A DNA stretch of 64,000 bases from Actinacidiphila yanglinensis (GCF_900107965.1 NZ_FNVU01000011.1:186001-250000); one strand, 5' to 3'; counted from the stretch's first letter, positions 23,598 through 32,278 are shown. Program-made: numbers and translations. Notes: generated from the sequence alone by a model not told the origin.

Positions 23598-25636
23598 GAC
23601 GCCTCCCCGGAGCCGGGCGCCGCGGCATCCGGCTCGCTTGCCGGAACCACCACCGCCAGCACCTGGTCCATCGCCACGGTGGCCCCGGCGGTGACATCGA
23701 TCTCTGTCACCGTCCCGTCGTGCGGGGCGGCGATCACGTGCTCCATCTTCATCGCCTCCACCACCAGCAGGCTCTGACCGGCCACCACCTGGTCGCCCTT
23801 GGCGACCTTCACCACCGTGACCGTGCCCGGCATCGGGGCGGTCAGCGCGCCGCCGCCGGGGCCGGCCGCGGCCCCGGTCAGGGCTGCCGCCACCGGGTCG
23901 TACGACTGGACCCGCCAACTGTCGCCGTCCCGCCCCAGCCAGTCGCCGGCCCGGTCGAAGGTGCACGCCATTCCGTCCCGGTACAGGTGCACCCGCGCTC
24001 CCGCCACGTCGATCCGCGCGGGCACCTCAGAACCGTCGCCCACCCGCACCCGGCCGTCGCGCACCCCCACCCGCACCGGCTCCCGGCCGGGCACGCGCAG
24101 ATGGTGCACCGTCCAGGCCGGCTCTCCGCCCAGCCGCCACCCGCTCGGCACCGAGAACGGGTCGACCCATCCGCCGCCCTCGGCCGCCGCCCCCAGTTCC
24201 CGCTGCCGCAGCAGCGCCGCCGCCTCGTACACCTCGTCGGGCACCGCCTCCGGAAGCAGGTCCGCGGCGTGCCGGTCGATCAACCCGGTGTCCAACTCGC
24301 CCGCGACCACGGCCGGATGGGCCAGCAGCCGGCGCAGGAACCCGGTGTTCGTCTCCAGGCCCAGCACGACCGTGCCGGCCAGGGCGGCCCGCAGCCTGCG
24401 CAGCGCCGTCGCCCGGTCCGGGCCGTGCGCGATCACCTTGGCGAGCATCGGGTCGTAGGACGTGCCCACCTCCGTGCCCGGCGCCAGCCCCGAGTCCACC
24501 CGCACGCCCGGGCCCGTCGGGTCGCGCAGCTCCAGCACGGTGCCCGCCGAGGGCAGGAAGTCCACGCCGCCGTCGCCCGGCCGGGCGGTCTCCGCGCAGA
24601 TCCGCGCCTCGATCGCATGCCCGGTCAGCGTCACGTCCTGCTGCCCGAAGTCCAGCGGCTCCCCGCAGGCCACCCGCAGCTGCCACTCCACCAGGTCCAG
24701 CCCGGTCACCAGCTCCGTGACCGGATGCTCCACCTGGAGCCGGGTGTTCATCTCCATGAAGTAGTAGGCGGCCGGGTCGGCCCCCGGCACGATGAACTCC
24801 ACCGTGCCCGCCCCGGTGTACCCGCAGGACCGGGCGGCCTGGACCGCCGCCTCGCCCATCGCCGCCCGGGTGGCCGGGTCGAGCAGCACCGACGGCGCCT
24901 CCTCGATCACCTTCTGGTGCCGTCGCTGCAGCGAGCACTCCCGCTCGCCCAGGTGAACGACATTGCCGTGCGCATCGGCCAGCACCTGGATCTCGATGTG
25001 CCGCGGCCGGTCCACCCATCGCTCCACCAGCAGCGTGTCGTCGCCGAACGAGCCGCGCGCCTCCCTCCGGGCCGCCGCGATCTCCTCGGCCAGCCGCTCC
25101 GCGTCCCGCACCAGCCGCATGCCCTTGCCGCCGCCGCCCGCCGACGGCTTGAGCAGGACCGGCATACCGATCTCCCGCGCGGCCTCCGCGAGTTCGCCGT
25201 CGGTGAGCCCGCTGCCGGTGCTGCCGGGCACCACCGGGACCCCGGCGGCCCGCACGGTCTGCTTGGCCCGGATCTTGTCGCCCATCAGCTCGATCGCGTC
25301 GGCGGGCGGCCCGATGAAGACCAGCCCGGCGGACGCGCAGGCCCGGGCGAAGCCCGCGTTCTCGGCGAGGAATCCGTAGCCGGGGTGGACCGCCTGGGCG
25401 CCGACCGCACCGGCGGCCGCCACCAGGTCGGCCGCCGACAGGTAACTGCCCACCCGCACCGCGGTGTCGGCCTCCCGCACGTGCCGGGCCCCGGCGTCCG
25501 CCTCGGTGAAAACGGCCGCCGACCGCACCCCCGACTCCCGCAGGGTGCGCATCACCCGCACGGCGATCTCACCCCGGTTGGCCACGAGCACGGTGCCGAA
25601 CATCGCCGGCCGGTTCGGGATCTGACTGCTGATCAT
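23594..25636 (-). CDS. Acyl-CoA carboxylase alpha chain (biotin carboxylase + BCCP)
   Basis: Carboxylates biotin with ATP and bicarbonate, and carries the biotin for the partner beta chain. Domains: biotin carboxylase (residues 12-460; VANRGEIAVRV, GGGGKGM glycine-rich ATP loop, EMNTRLQVEHPVTE), a linker/BT-like region, and a C-terminal biotinyl domain with the biotinylated lysine in VEAMKMEHV. 680 residues. Placement with the beta chain, HMG-CoA lyase and an acyl-CoA dehydrogenase favours methylcrotonyl-CoA carboxylase, though acetyl/propionyl activity is possible. It starts nine bases after the beta-chain stop. Confidence 0.93.
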   Translation of the reverse strand: MISSQIPNRPAMFGTVLVANRGEIAVRVMRTLRESGVRSAAVFTEADAGARHVREADTAVRVGSYLSAADLVAAAGAVGAQAVHPGYGFLAENAGFARACASAGLVFIGPPADAIELMGDKIRAKQTVRAAGVPVVPGSTGSGLTDGELAEAAREIGMPVLLKPSAGGGGKGMRLVRDAERLAEEIAAARREARGSFGDDTLLVERWVDRPRHIEIQVLADAHGNVVHLGERECSLQRRHQKVIEEAPSVLLDPATRAAMGEAAVQAARSCGYTGAGTVEFIVPGADPAAYYFMEMNTRLQVEHPVTELVTGLDLVEWQLRVACGEPLDFGQQDVTLTGHAIEARICAETARPGDGGVDFLPSAGTVLELRDPTGPGVRVDSGLAPGTEVGTSYDPMLAKVIAHGPDRATALRRLRAALAGTVVLGLETNTGFLRRLLAHPAVVAGELDTGLIDRHAADLLPEAVPDEVYEAAALLRQRELGAAAEGGGWVDPFSVPSGWRLGGEPAWTVHHLRVPGREPVRVGVRDGRVRVGDGSEVPARIDVAGARVHLYRDGMACTFDRAGDWLGRDGDSWRVQSYDPVAAALTGAAAGPGGGALTAPMPGTVTVVKVAKGDQVVAGQSLLVVEAMKMEHVIAAPHDGTVTEIDVTAGATVAMDQVLAVVVPASEPDAAAPGSGEAS

Positions 25637-25644
25637 CTCGGCCC

Positions 25645-27273
25645 TCACATCCGGAAGACGCCGTAGCCCGGCGCGGTCGGATCGGCTGCGGGCAGCGGCG
25701 CGTTGGCGCAGGCGGTGAGCGCCAGGCCCAGCACGGTGCGGGTCTCCAGCGGGTCGATCACGCCGTCGTCCCACAGCCGGGCCGTCGCGTAGTAGGCATT
25801 GCCCTGGGTCTCGTACTGCTCGCGGATCGGCGCCTTGAACGTCTCCTCCGCCTGCTCGCTCCACTTCTCGCCGGCGGCCGCCAACTGGTCCCGCTTCACG
25901 GTCGCCAGCACCGACGCGGCCTGCTCGCCGCCCATCACCGAGATCTTGGCGTTGGGCCACATCCACAGGAAGCGCGGACTGTAGGCCCGGCCGCACATCG
26001 AGTAGTTGCCCGCGCCGTAGGAGCCGCCGATCACCACGGTCAGCTTGGGCACCCGGGCGCAGGCCACTGCGGTCACCATCTTGGCGCCGTGCTTGGCGAT
26101 ACCGCCCGCCTCGTACTGCCGGCCCACCATGAAGCCCGAGATGTTCTGGAGGAACAGCAGCGGGATGCCGCGCTGGTCGCAGAGCTCGATGAAGTGCGCG
26201 CCCTTCAGCGCCGACTCGGCGAACAGGATGCCGTTGTTCGCCACGATGCCGACCGGGTGGCCCTGCACATGGGCGAACCCGGTGACCAGCGTCGTGCCGT
26301 ACTCCGCCTTGAACTCCGCGAAGCGGCTGCCGTCCACCAGCCGGGCGATCACCTCCCGCACGTCGTACGGCGTGCGGGAGTCCGCCGGCACCGCTCCGTA
26401 CAGCCCCGCCGGGTCGACGGCGGGCGGCTCCGCGGGCCGCACCGTCCACGGTGGCGCTCCCCGCGCGGGCAGGGTCGCCACGATGTCGCGGACGATGCTG
26501 AGGGCGTGTGCGTCGTCCTCGGCGAGATGGTCGGTGACGCCGGAGGTGCGGGAGTGCACCTCGCCGCCGCCCAGTTCCTCGGCGGTGACCACCTCGCCGG
26601 TGGCGGCCTTCACCAGGGGCGGACCGCCCAGGAAGATCGTGCCCTGGTTCCGCACGATGACCGCCTCGTCGCTCATCGCCGGGACGTAGGCGCCGCCGGC
26701 CGTGCACGAGCCCATCACCGCCGCGATCTGCGGGATGCCGCGGGCGGACATGGTGGCCTGGTTGTAGAAGATCCGGCCGAAGTGCTCGCGGTCGGGGAAG
26801 ACCTCGTCCTGCCGGGGGAGGAAGGCGCCGCCGGAGTCCACGAGGTAGACGCACGGCAGCCGGTTGTCGAGAGCGACCTCCTGGGCGCGCAGGTGCTTCT
26901 TCACGGTGATCGGGTAGTAGGTGCCGCCCTTGACGGTGGCGTCGTTGGCCACCACCACGACCTCCCGGCCCGAGACCCGGCCGATGCCCGCGATCACCCC
27001 CGCGGCGGGCGCCTGCCCGTCGTACATCCCGTCGGCGGCGAGCGGGGCCAGCTCAAGGAAGGGGGAGCCGGGGTCGAGGAGCCCGTCCACCCGGTCGCGC
27101 GGCAGCAGTTTTCCCCTGGACGTGTGCCGCGCGCGCGCCTTCTCCCCGCCGCCGAGCCGTGCGGCGGCAAGCTTGTCCCGCAGGGTCGCGGTGAGCGCGG
27201 TGTGCGCCTGCGTGTTGGCGCGGAACGCCTCCGACGCCGGATCTGCGGCGCTGGACAGGGCGGGTGCTGCCAT
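25645..27273 (-). CDS. Acyl-CoA carboxylase beta chain (methylcrotonyl-CoA type)
   Basis: The carboxyltransferase that moves CO2 from biotin to the acyl-CoA. 542 residues with both crotonase-fold halves. The N-terminal half has DGMYDGQAPAAG and GSCTAGGAYVPAMSDE. The C-terminal half has FLQNISGFMVGRQYEAGGIAKHGAKM and SYGAGNYSMCGRAYSPRFLWMWPNAKISVMGGEQAA. The last two match methylcrotonyl-CoA carboxylase beta chains closely. It is the first gene of the operon. The start lies 17 bases from a duplicated TetR-type operator shared with the divergent regulator. Confidence 0.93.
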   Translation of the reverse strand: MAAPALSSAADPASEAFRANTQAHTALTATLRDKLAAARLGGGEKARARHTSRGKLLPRDRVDGLLDPGSPFLELAPLAADGMYDGQAPAAGVIAGIGRVSGREVVVVANDATVKGGTYYPITVKKHLRAQEVALDNRLPCVYLVDSGGAFLPRQDEVFPDREHFGRIFYNQATMSARGIPQIAAVMGSCTAGGAYVPAMSDEAVIVRNQGTIFLGGPPLVKAATGEVVTAEELGGGEVHSRTSGVTDHLAEDDAHALSIVRDIVATLPARGAPPWTVRPAEPPAVDPAGLYGAVPADSRTPYDVREVIARLVDGSRFAEFKAEYGTTLVTGFAHVQGHPVGIVANNGILFAESALKGAHFIELCDQRGIPLLFLQNISGFMVGRQYEAGGIAKHGAKMVTAVACARVPKLTVVIGGSYGAGNYSMCGRAYSPRFLWMWPNAKISVMGGEQAASVLATVKRDQLAAAGEKWSEQAEETFKAPIREQYETQGNAYYATARLWDDGVIDPLETRTVLGLALTACANAPLPAADPTAPGYGVFRM

Positions 27274-27290
27274 GGGTCGGCCCCCCGAGT

Positions 27291-27306
27291 GTTAGCGAGC
27301 GTTAAC
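27291..27306. promoter_or_regulatory. TetR-type operator, copy 1
   Basis: GTTAGCGAGCGTTAAC is an imperfect palindrome and the exact reverse complement of copy 2. It sits just upstream of the carboxylase beta-chain start, so binding here should block that operon. Confidence 0.8.
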
Positions 27307-27319
27307 CTGATGACTCCAC

Positions 27320-27335
27320 GTTAACGCTCGCTAAC
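27320..27335. promoter_or_regulatory. TetR-type operator, copy 2
   Basis: GTTAACGCTCGCTAAC is the exact reverse complement of copy 1, 13 bases away. It lies ten bases upstream of the regulator's -10, where RNA polymerase would contact the -35, so autoregulation is likely. Both copies match GTTAA-N6-TTAAC at 9 of 10 fixed positions, a pattern I recall for the acyl-CoA regulator AccR. Confidence 0.8.
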
Positions 27336-27344
27336 GGGATTGTC

Positions 27345-27350
27345 TAGACT
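27345..27350 (+). promoter_or_regulatory. -10 element TAGACT of a leaderless-type promoter
   Basis: TAGACT ends seven bases before the ATG of the TetR gene, with no Shine-Dalgarno sequence between. This suggests a leaderless mRNA and supports ATG 27358 over the in-frame TTG at 27340. Confidence 0.6.
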
Positions 27351-27357
27351 CAATTTC

Positions 27358-27987
27358 ATGAGTCCGACGAAGGCTGTGGAAAACCGGCGCGAGCAGATCC
27401 TCCGAGAGGCCGCGCGGCTCTTCGCCGAGCGCGGGTTCCACGGGGTCGGCGTCGACGAGATAGGGGCCGCGGTGGGCATCAGCGGTCCGGGGCTGTACCG
27501 GCACTTCGCCGGGAAGGACGCGATGCTCGCCGAGCTGCTGGTCGGGATCAGCGACCGGCTGCTGTCCGCGGGCCGGATGCGGGTGGCCGAGGCGGCGGAC
27601 CCCGCCGAGGCGCTGGACGCGCTGATCCGCGGCCACATCGACTTCGCGATCGACGACCGGCCGTTGATCACCCTGCACGACCGCGAGCTGGACCGGCTGC
27701 GTGACTCCGACCGCAAGCTGGTCCGTCAGCTCCAGCGGCAGTACGTGGAGGAGTGGGTGGCGGTGGTCCGCCGTGTGTACCCCGACGCCACCGAACTGGA
27801 GGCGCGGGCCGCGGTGCACGCCGTGTTCGGCCTGCTGAACTCCACGCCCCACCTCGGCGCCCAGTCGGGGCTGCCCGACCGCGCCGGAATGGCGGCCCTG
27901 CTCCATCGCCTCGCGCTCAGCGCCCTGGAGGCACTCGACGGCGGACCCGCCCTGGACAGTGATGACGACCGGCGGGTAACTTTCTGA
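27358..27987 (+). CDS. TetR-family regulator of acyl-CoA metabolism
   Basis: A 209-residue one-component repressor. The N-terminal HTH (NRREQILREAARLFAERGFHGVGVDEIGAAVGISGPGLYRHFAGKDAML, about residues 9-57) is followed by an all-helical ligand-binding domain. It is divergent from the carboxylase operon, with two 16-bp operators between, and is followed by an acyl-CoA dehydrogenase and thioesterase. It therefore very probably senses a short-chain or branched acyl-CoA. It may correspond to AccR of Streptomyces avermitilis; that identification is from context and memory. Confidence 0.9.
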   Translation: MSPTKAVENRREQILREAARLFAERGFHGVGVDEIGAAVGISGPGLYRHFAGKDAMLAELLVGISDRLLSAGRMRVAEAADPAEALDALIRGHIDFAIDDRPLITLHDRELDRLRDSDRKLVRQLQRQYVEEWVAVVRRVYPDATELEARAAVHAVFGLLNSTPHLGAQSGLPDRAGMAALLHRLALSALEALDGGPALDSDDDRRVTF

Positions 27988-28021
27988 GCGCTTGCTTAAT
28001 TCTCGCGATGGGAGGCGCGCT

Positions 28022-29179
28022 GTGCGTCGTACGGTGTTCAACGAGGACCACGAAGCATTCCGCGAGACGATACGCGCCTTCGTCGAGGCCGAGGTCGTCC
28101 CCGTGTACGACGAGTGGCTGGCGGCTGGGCAGGTGCCGCGGGAGTTCTACTACAAGCTCGGCGAGCTGGGCGTCTTCGGCATCGAGGTGCCCGAGGAGTT
28201 CGGCGGCGCGGGCGAGAACAGCTTCAAGTTCCAGGCCGTGCTGAGCGAGGAGTGCGCCCGCGCGGGTGTCAGCTTCGGCGGCAGCAGCGTCCACGTCGGC
28301 CTCTGCCTGCCGTACGTGATGGCCTACGGCACCGAGGAGCAGAAGAAGCGCTGGCTGCCCGGTTTCGTCACCGGCGAGACGATGTTCGCCATCGCGATGA
28401 CCGAGCCCGGCACCGGTTCCGACCTGGCCGGCATGAAGACCACCGCCAAGCTCGCCGCCGACGGCACCCACTACGTCCTCAACGGCGCGAAGACGTTCAT
28501 CACCGGCGGCGTCCACGCCGACCGCGTCATCGTCTGCGCCCGCACCGCGCCGCCCAGCGCCGAGGACCGCCGCGCCGGCATCTCCCTCTTCGTCGTGGAC
28601 ACCAAGTCCGAGGGCTACGCGGTCGGCCGCAAGCTGGACAAGCTCGGCCTGAAGACCTCCGACACCGCGGAGCTGTCCTTCTCCGACGTCCGCGTGCCGC
28701 TGGAGGACCTGCTCGGCGAGGAGGGCAAGGGCTTCTCCTACCTCGGCCAGAACCTGCCCCAGGAGCGGCTGGCCATCGCTGTCGGCGCCTACTCCCAGGC
28801 CGCGGCCGCGGTCCGCTTCGCGCAGCAGTACGTCCAGGACCGCACCGTCTTCGGCAAGACCGTCGCGTCCTTCCAGAACACCAAGTTCGAGCTCGCCGCC
28901 TGCAAGGCCGAGGTCGACGCCGCCGAGGCCGTCGTGGACCGCGCGCTGGAGGCCCACGACCTGCGCGAGCTGTCCGCCGCGGACGCCGCTTCGGCCAAGC
29001 TCTTCTGCACCGAGGTCGCCGGGCGTGTCATCGACCGCTGCCTCCAGCTCCACGGCGGATACGGTTACATGAACGAGTACCCGATCGCCCGCCTGTACGC
29101 GGACAACCGGGTCAACCGGATCTACGGCGGGACCAGTGAGGTCATGAAGTCGATCATCGCCAAGTCGATGGGCCTGTGA
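28022..29179 (+). CDS. Acyl-CoA dehydrogenase, LCAD/IVD-type catalytic base
   Basis: An FAD-dependent acyl-CoA dehydrogenase of 385 residues. Flavin/substrate motif AMTEPGTGSDLAG is at 125-137, and LQLHGGYGYMNEYPIAR lies near the C-terminus. The canonical C-terminal base position reads YGGTSE (Gly instead of Glu), while ENLPQ-region QERLAIA supplies E248 where long-chain and isovaleryl-CoA dehydrogenases keep their base. It is therefore LCAD/IVD-like, unlike the acdH product across the locus. The start GTG is set by GGAGG six bases upstream. The stop overlaps the thioesterase start (GTGA). Confidence 0.9.
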   Translation: MRRTVFNEDHEAFRETIRAFVEAEVVPVYDEWLAAGQVPREFYYKLGELGVFGIEVPEEFGGAGENSFKFQAVLSEECARAGVSFGGSSVHVGLCLPYVMAYGTEEQKKRWLPGFVTGETMFAIAMTEPGTGSDLAGMKTTAKLAADGTHYVLNGAKTFITGGVHADRVIVCARTAPPSAEDRRAGISLFVVDTKSEGYAVGRKLDKLGLKTSDTAELSFSDVRVPLEDLLGEEGKGFSYLGQNLPQERLAIAVGAYSQAAAAVRFAQQYVQDRTVFGKTVASFQNTKFELAACKAEVDAAEAVVDRALEAHDLRELSAADAASAKLFCTEVAGRVIDRCLQLHGGYGYMNEYPIARLYADNRVNRIYGGTSEVMKSIIAKSMGL

Positions 29180-30060
29180 ACGAGAAGACAACACCCCTGG
29201 AGTCCCTGCTCGACCTGCTCGATCTGGAGCGGATCGAGCAGGACATCTTCCGGGGCTTCAGCCGCTCGGCGGTGGTACCGCGCGTGTTCGGCGGCCAGGT
29301 CGCCGCACAGGCGCTGGTCGCCGCCGGGCGCACCGTGCCCGAGGAACGCGCCGCGCACTCCCTGCATGCCTACTTCCTGCGGCCGGGCGATCCGGGTGCG
29401 CCGATCGTCTACCAGGTCGACCGGATCCGAGACGGCCGCTCCTTCACCACCCGCCGGGTCGTCGCGATCCAGCACGGCCAGCCGATCTTCCACCTGTCGG
29501 CGTCCTTCCAGGTTCACGAGGACGGCCTGGAGCACCAGGAGCCGATGCCGCAGGCGCCCGACCCCGAGGGGCTCCCGTCCGCCGAGGAACTGCTGCCCGC
29601 GCACGCCGACAAGTTCCCGGACCCGACCGTCGTCGACCGGCTGCTCGAAGCGCGTGCCGCCGTCGACCTGCGCTACGTCGAGGACCCGCCGTTCCTCACC
29701 GCGGGAGTGCGGCGCGAGCCGCGCTCCCAGGTGTGGTTCCGCACCCGCGGCAAGCTCGCCGACGACGCCCTGCTGCATGTGTGCCTGGCCACCTACGTGT
29801 CGGACATGACGCTGCTCGACTCGGTGCTCCTTGCGCACGGGCGCGGCGGCTGGGCGGTCGGCGACGTGGTGGGCGCGAGCCTCGACCACGCCATGTGGTT
29901 CCACCGCCCGTTCCGTGCCGACGAGTGGCTGCTGTACGACCAGCAGAGCCCGTCCGCCTCGGGCGGCCGCGGACTCGGCACCGCCCGGATCTACACCCAG
30001 GACGGCCGGCTGGCCGTGTCGGTGATCCAGGAGGGCCTGGTCCGGGTCCCGCGCGCCTGA
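29176..30060 (+). CDS. tesB: Acyl-CoA thioesterase II (TesB)
   Basis: Hydrolyses acyl-CoA to free acid and CoA. 294 residues with two hot-dog folds: VFGGQVAAQALVAAGRTVP and LHAYFLRPGD in the first, SLDHAMWFHRPFRADEWLLYDQQSPSA and GRIYTQDG-like RIYTQDGRLAVSVIQEGLVR in the second. The Asp-Thr/Ser-Gln catalytic set of TesB fits D in SLDHAMW, S in SPSASGGRG and Q in VIQEG. GTG start in a GTGA overlap with the acyl-CoA dehydrogenase. It probably releases CoA when acyl-CoAs pile up. Confidence 0.92.
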   Translation: MNEKTTPLESLLDLLDLERIEQDIFRGFSRSAVVPRVFGGQVAAQALVAAGRTVPEERAAHSLHAYFLRPGDPGAPIVYQVDRIRDGRSFTTRRVVAIQHGQPIFHLSASFQVHEDGLEHQEPMPQAPDPEGLPSAEELLPAHADKFPDPTVVDRLLEARAAVDLRYVEDPPFLTAGVRREPRSQVWFRTRGKLADDALLHVCLATYVSDMTLLDSVLLAHGRGGWAVGDVVGASLDHAMWFHRPFRADEWLLYDQQSPSASGGRGLGTARIYTQDGRLAVSVIQEGLVRVPRA

Positions 30061-30087
30061 GGGCCCTTGCCTGCGACCCCGGGATCT

Positions 30088-30972
30088 CTAGTCGCGGGTC
30101 TTGCGGGTCCTGGTCCTTTTGGTGCGCGGGTCGGGGCGGTGCCGGCCGCCACCGCCCGGCCGCGGGGCGGCGGGCCGACCGCGCAGGTCGGCCGCGTCCA
30201 GCAGGTAGGACGCCATCGGCGCGTAGAAGTGGGGCTGCACGTTGTCGTCGAGGGGCACGGTCACCAGGACGTCGTCCTCGGCCTCGCCGACGAAGAGCGC
30301 GGGGTCGTTGGAGTCCGCGAAGCCCACCGTGTCGATCCCCCGCGCACCGGCGCAGCCCGCCCAGCCATGGTCGGCCACCACGAGATCCGGCAGCCCGCGC
30401 CCGTCGCGCTCCAGGGCGTTCAGCACCTCGTTCATCGGCTCCGGGGAGTGCGTGTGCACCAGGCTGCCGCCCCGGTGCAGCATGAACACGCCCCCCATGT
30501 ACCGGATCTCACCGCCGTCCGCGTAAAGGTTCTCGGCCGGTCCGACCACATGGCAGCCGGCCGCCCGCAACCCGCTCGCCAGCACGGTGTGGACCGCGAA
30601 CAACCCCGCAGGATGGCCGCTGGCCAGTAGGACCGTCGAACGGTTCTCCGTCGCCTTCTTCAGTACCTCCGCCATCCGGTCCAGTGCGTCGATGGTCAGC
30701 TCCGGATCGATGGTGTCCTGCCCGTGCAGGTGTTCCGGATCGGCGACCACCCCGCAGCGCTCGGCCATCAGCTCCAGCACCGCCGACTCCTCGGTCCACC
30801 GGTCGCCGAGGTCCAGCCCGAACCAGAAGTACCGGTTGCCCTCGGCGAGCTCCCGGTAGTGGTCGAGGTTGTTCTCGCGCGTGGTGGCGACGTCCCCGGC
30901 GATCCGGGTGCGTATCAGGTGCGAGACGAGGGCCTGGCGGCTGGGAGTGGCGGGCAGAGGATCCATGGGCAT
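30088..30972 (-). CDS. Conserved actinobacterial phosphatase-like protein
   Basis: 294 residues, soluble. The recognisable segments are VLLASGHPAGLFAVH, VVGPAENLYADGGEIRYMGGVFMLHRGGSLVHTHSPEPM and DLVVADHGWAGCAGARGIDTVGFADSNDPALFVGE, which occur in a family usually annotated just as phosphatase in Streptomyces; the activity is not established from the sequence. The C-terminus is a very basic tail (KRTRTRKTRD). The gene is divergent from speB and convergent with tesB. I chose the first of two closely spaced ATGs because GGGAG precedes it. Confidence 0.72.
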   Translation of the reverse strand: MPMDPLPATPSRQALVSHLIRTRIAGDVATTRENNLDHYRELAEGNRYFWFGLDLGDRWTEESAVLELMAERCGVVADPEHLHGQDTIDPELTIDALDRMAEVLKKATENRSTVLLASGHPAGLFAVHTVLASGLRAAGCHVVGPAENLYADGGEIRYMGGVFMLHRGGSLVHTHSPEPMNEVLNALERDGRGLPDLVVADHGWAGCAGARGIDTVGFADSNDPALFVGEAEDDVLVTVPLDDNVQPHFYAPMASYLLDAADLRGRPAAPRPGGGGRHRPDPRTKRTRTRKTRD

Positions 30973-31114
30973 GGTCACATTCTCCCGCCCTCGCGTCCTG
31001 CTACGCGACGTCCCCCGGATCGACGCCGAGGCGTAATCACCGGCGCCGATTGGAGGAAACGTACATTCCGGCAGGCCGGCCCGGGACCGTAGGGTCGGCC
31101 GCACGTACCCGGTG

Positions 31115-31168
31115 CCGGCAGGAGCCGTATCGGAAGAGCTGTTCCGGCAGGAGCCGTACCGAGAAGAG
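31115..31168 (+). repeat. Two tandem near-identical copies of a ~24-bp unit upstream of speB
   Basis: The unit starting CCGGCAGGAGCCGTA occurs at 31115-31138 and again at 31144-31168, in 29-base register, ending just before the speB ribosome-binding site. It could be a duplicated leader or operator. It is also readable in frame with speB from a GTG at 31112, which would add 22 residues, but this extension is unlike the family. Confidence 0.6.
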
Positions 31169-31177
31169 GCAGCCACC

Positions 31178-32137
31178 ATGAGCAGCGCACAGCCGCGCGG
31201 CCCCGTCGACTCCTCGCGCGTCCCGCGCTACGCGGGCCCCGCGACCTTCGCCCGGCTGCCGAGGCTCGACGAAGTGGGTGCTGCGGACGTCGCCGTCGTC
31301 GGCGTGCCCTTCGACACAGGGGTGTCCTACCGTCCCGGGGCGCGGTTCGGCGGCAACGCCATCCGGGAGGCGTCCCGGCTGCTGCGCCCGTACAACCCCG
31401 CACAGGACGCGTCGCCCTTCGCGCTCGCCCAGGTCGCCGACGCGGGCGACATCGCCGCCAACCCGTTCGACATCGGCGAGGCGGTGGAGACCGTCGAGGG
31501 CGCCGCCGACGAGCTGCTCGGCACCGGCGCCCGCCTCATGACACTCGGCGGGGACCACACGATCGCACTGCCGCTGCTCCGCGCGGTCGCCCGCCGGCAC
31601 GGGCCGGTGGCGCTGCTCCACTTCGACGCCCACCTCGACACCTGGGACACCTACTTCGGCGCCGCGTACACGCACGGGACGCCGTTCCGGCGGGCGGTGG
31701 AGGAGGGCCTCCTCGACACCTCCGCGCTGTCCCACGTGGGAACCCGCGGCCCGCTCTACGGCCGGAAGGACCTCGACGACGACGAGAAGATGGGCTTCGG
31801 CATCGTCACCTCCGCCGACGTGATGCGTCGCGGTGTCGACGAGGTCGCGCAGCAGCTGCGCGAGCGGATCGGCGACCGGCCCCTGTACGTCTCGGTCGAC
31901 ATCGACGTCCTCGACCCCGCGCACGCCCCGGGCACCGGGACCCCCGAGGCCGGCGGTCTCACCTCCCGCGAACTGCTGGAGATCCTGCGCGGCCTGGCCG
32001 GCTGCCACCTGGTCTCGGCCGACGTGGTGGAGGTCGCCCCGGCTTACGACCACGCCGAGATCACCTCGGTCGCGGCCTCCCACACCGCCTACGAGCTCAC
32101 GACGATCATGTGCCGGCAGATCGCGGCGGCCCGCTGA
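31178..32137 (+). CDS. speB: Agmatinase / ureohydrolase
   Basis: A manganese enzyme of the arginase family that hydrolyses agmatine (or a related guanidino compound) to putrescine and urea. 319 residues. Metal ligands are in GGDHT (H127), FDAHLD (D150, H152, D154) and SVDIDVLDPA (two Asp). The substrate-specific guanidinobutyrase/agmatinase distinction cannot be settled by eye. ATG preceded by GAGG. It is followed by a very strong terminator, so it is transcribed alone. Confidence 0.92.
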   Translation: MSSAQPRGPVDSSRVPRYAGPATFARLPRLDEVGAADVAVVGVPFDTGVSYRPGARFGGNAIREASRLLRPYNPAQDASPFALAQVADAGDIAANPFDIGEAVETVEGAADELLGTGARLMTLGGDHTIALPLLRAVARRHGPVALLHFDAHLDTWDTYFGAAYTHGTPFRRAVEEGLLDTSALSHVGTRGPLYGRKDLDDDEKMGFGIVTSADVMRRGVDEVAQQLRERIGDRPLYVSVDIDVLDPAHAPGTGTPEAGGLTSRELLEILRGLAGCHLVSADVVEVAPAYDHAEITSVAASHTAYELTTIMCRQIAAAR

Positions 32138-32162
32138 GCCTGCCGAATCACTCGAACTGATT

Positions 32163-32198
32163 ACGACCAAAGTCGCACTCCTGTGCGACTTTGGTCGT
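32163..32198 (+). terminator. Strong intrinsic terminator after speB
   Basis: A perfect 16-bp stem (ACGACCAAAGTCGCAC and its complement) closes on the 4-base loop TCCT and is followed by TGGTTTTGTT. With its T-run this is a textbook factor-independent terminator and can act in either direction. Confidence 0.95.
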
Positions 32199-32278
32199 TG
32201 GTTTTGTTGCGGGAGGATGAAACGCGGCACCCGGCGCGTTGGCAGCGTCGGTAGCAGGTAGAGGAAGCAGCGGCAGGG

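Noticed and set aside
27986..27995. GAGCGCTTGC, similar to the LacI-type operator core
   Set aside because: Single copy, no symmetry partner, overlaps the TetR stop codon. It may be a degenerate TetR-type site but cannot be supported.
31112..31177. GTG start giving SpeB a 22-residue N-terminal extension
   Set aside because: The extension is encoded by the tandem repeat, has no family support, and a better start with GAGG exists at 31178.
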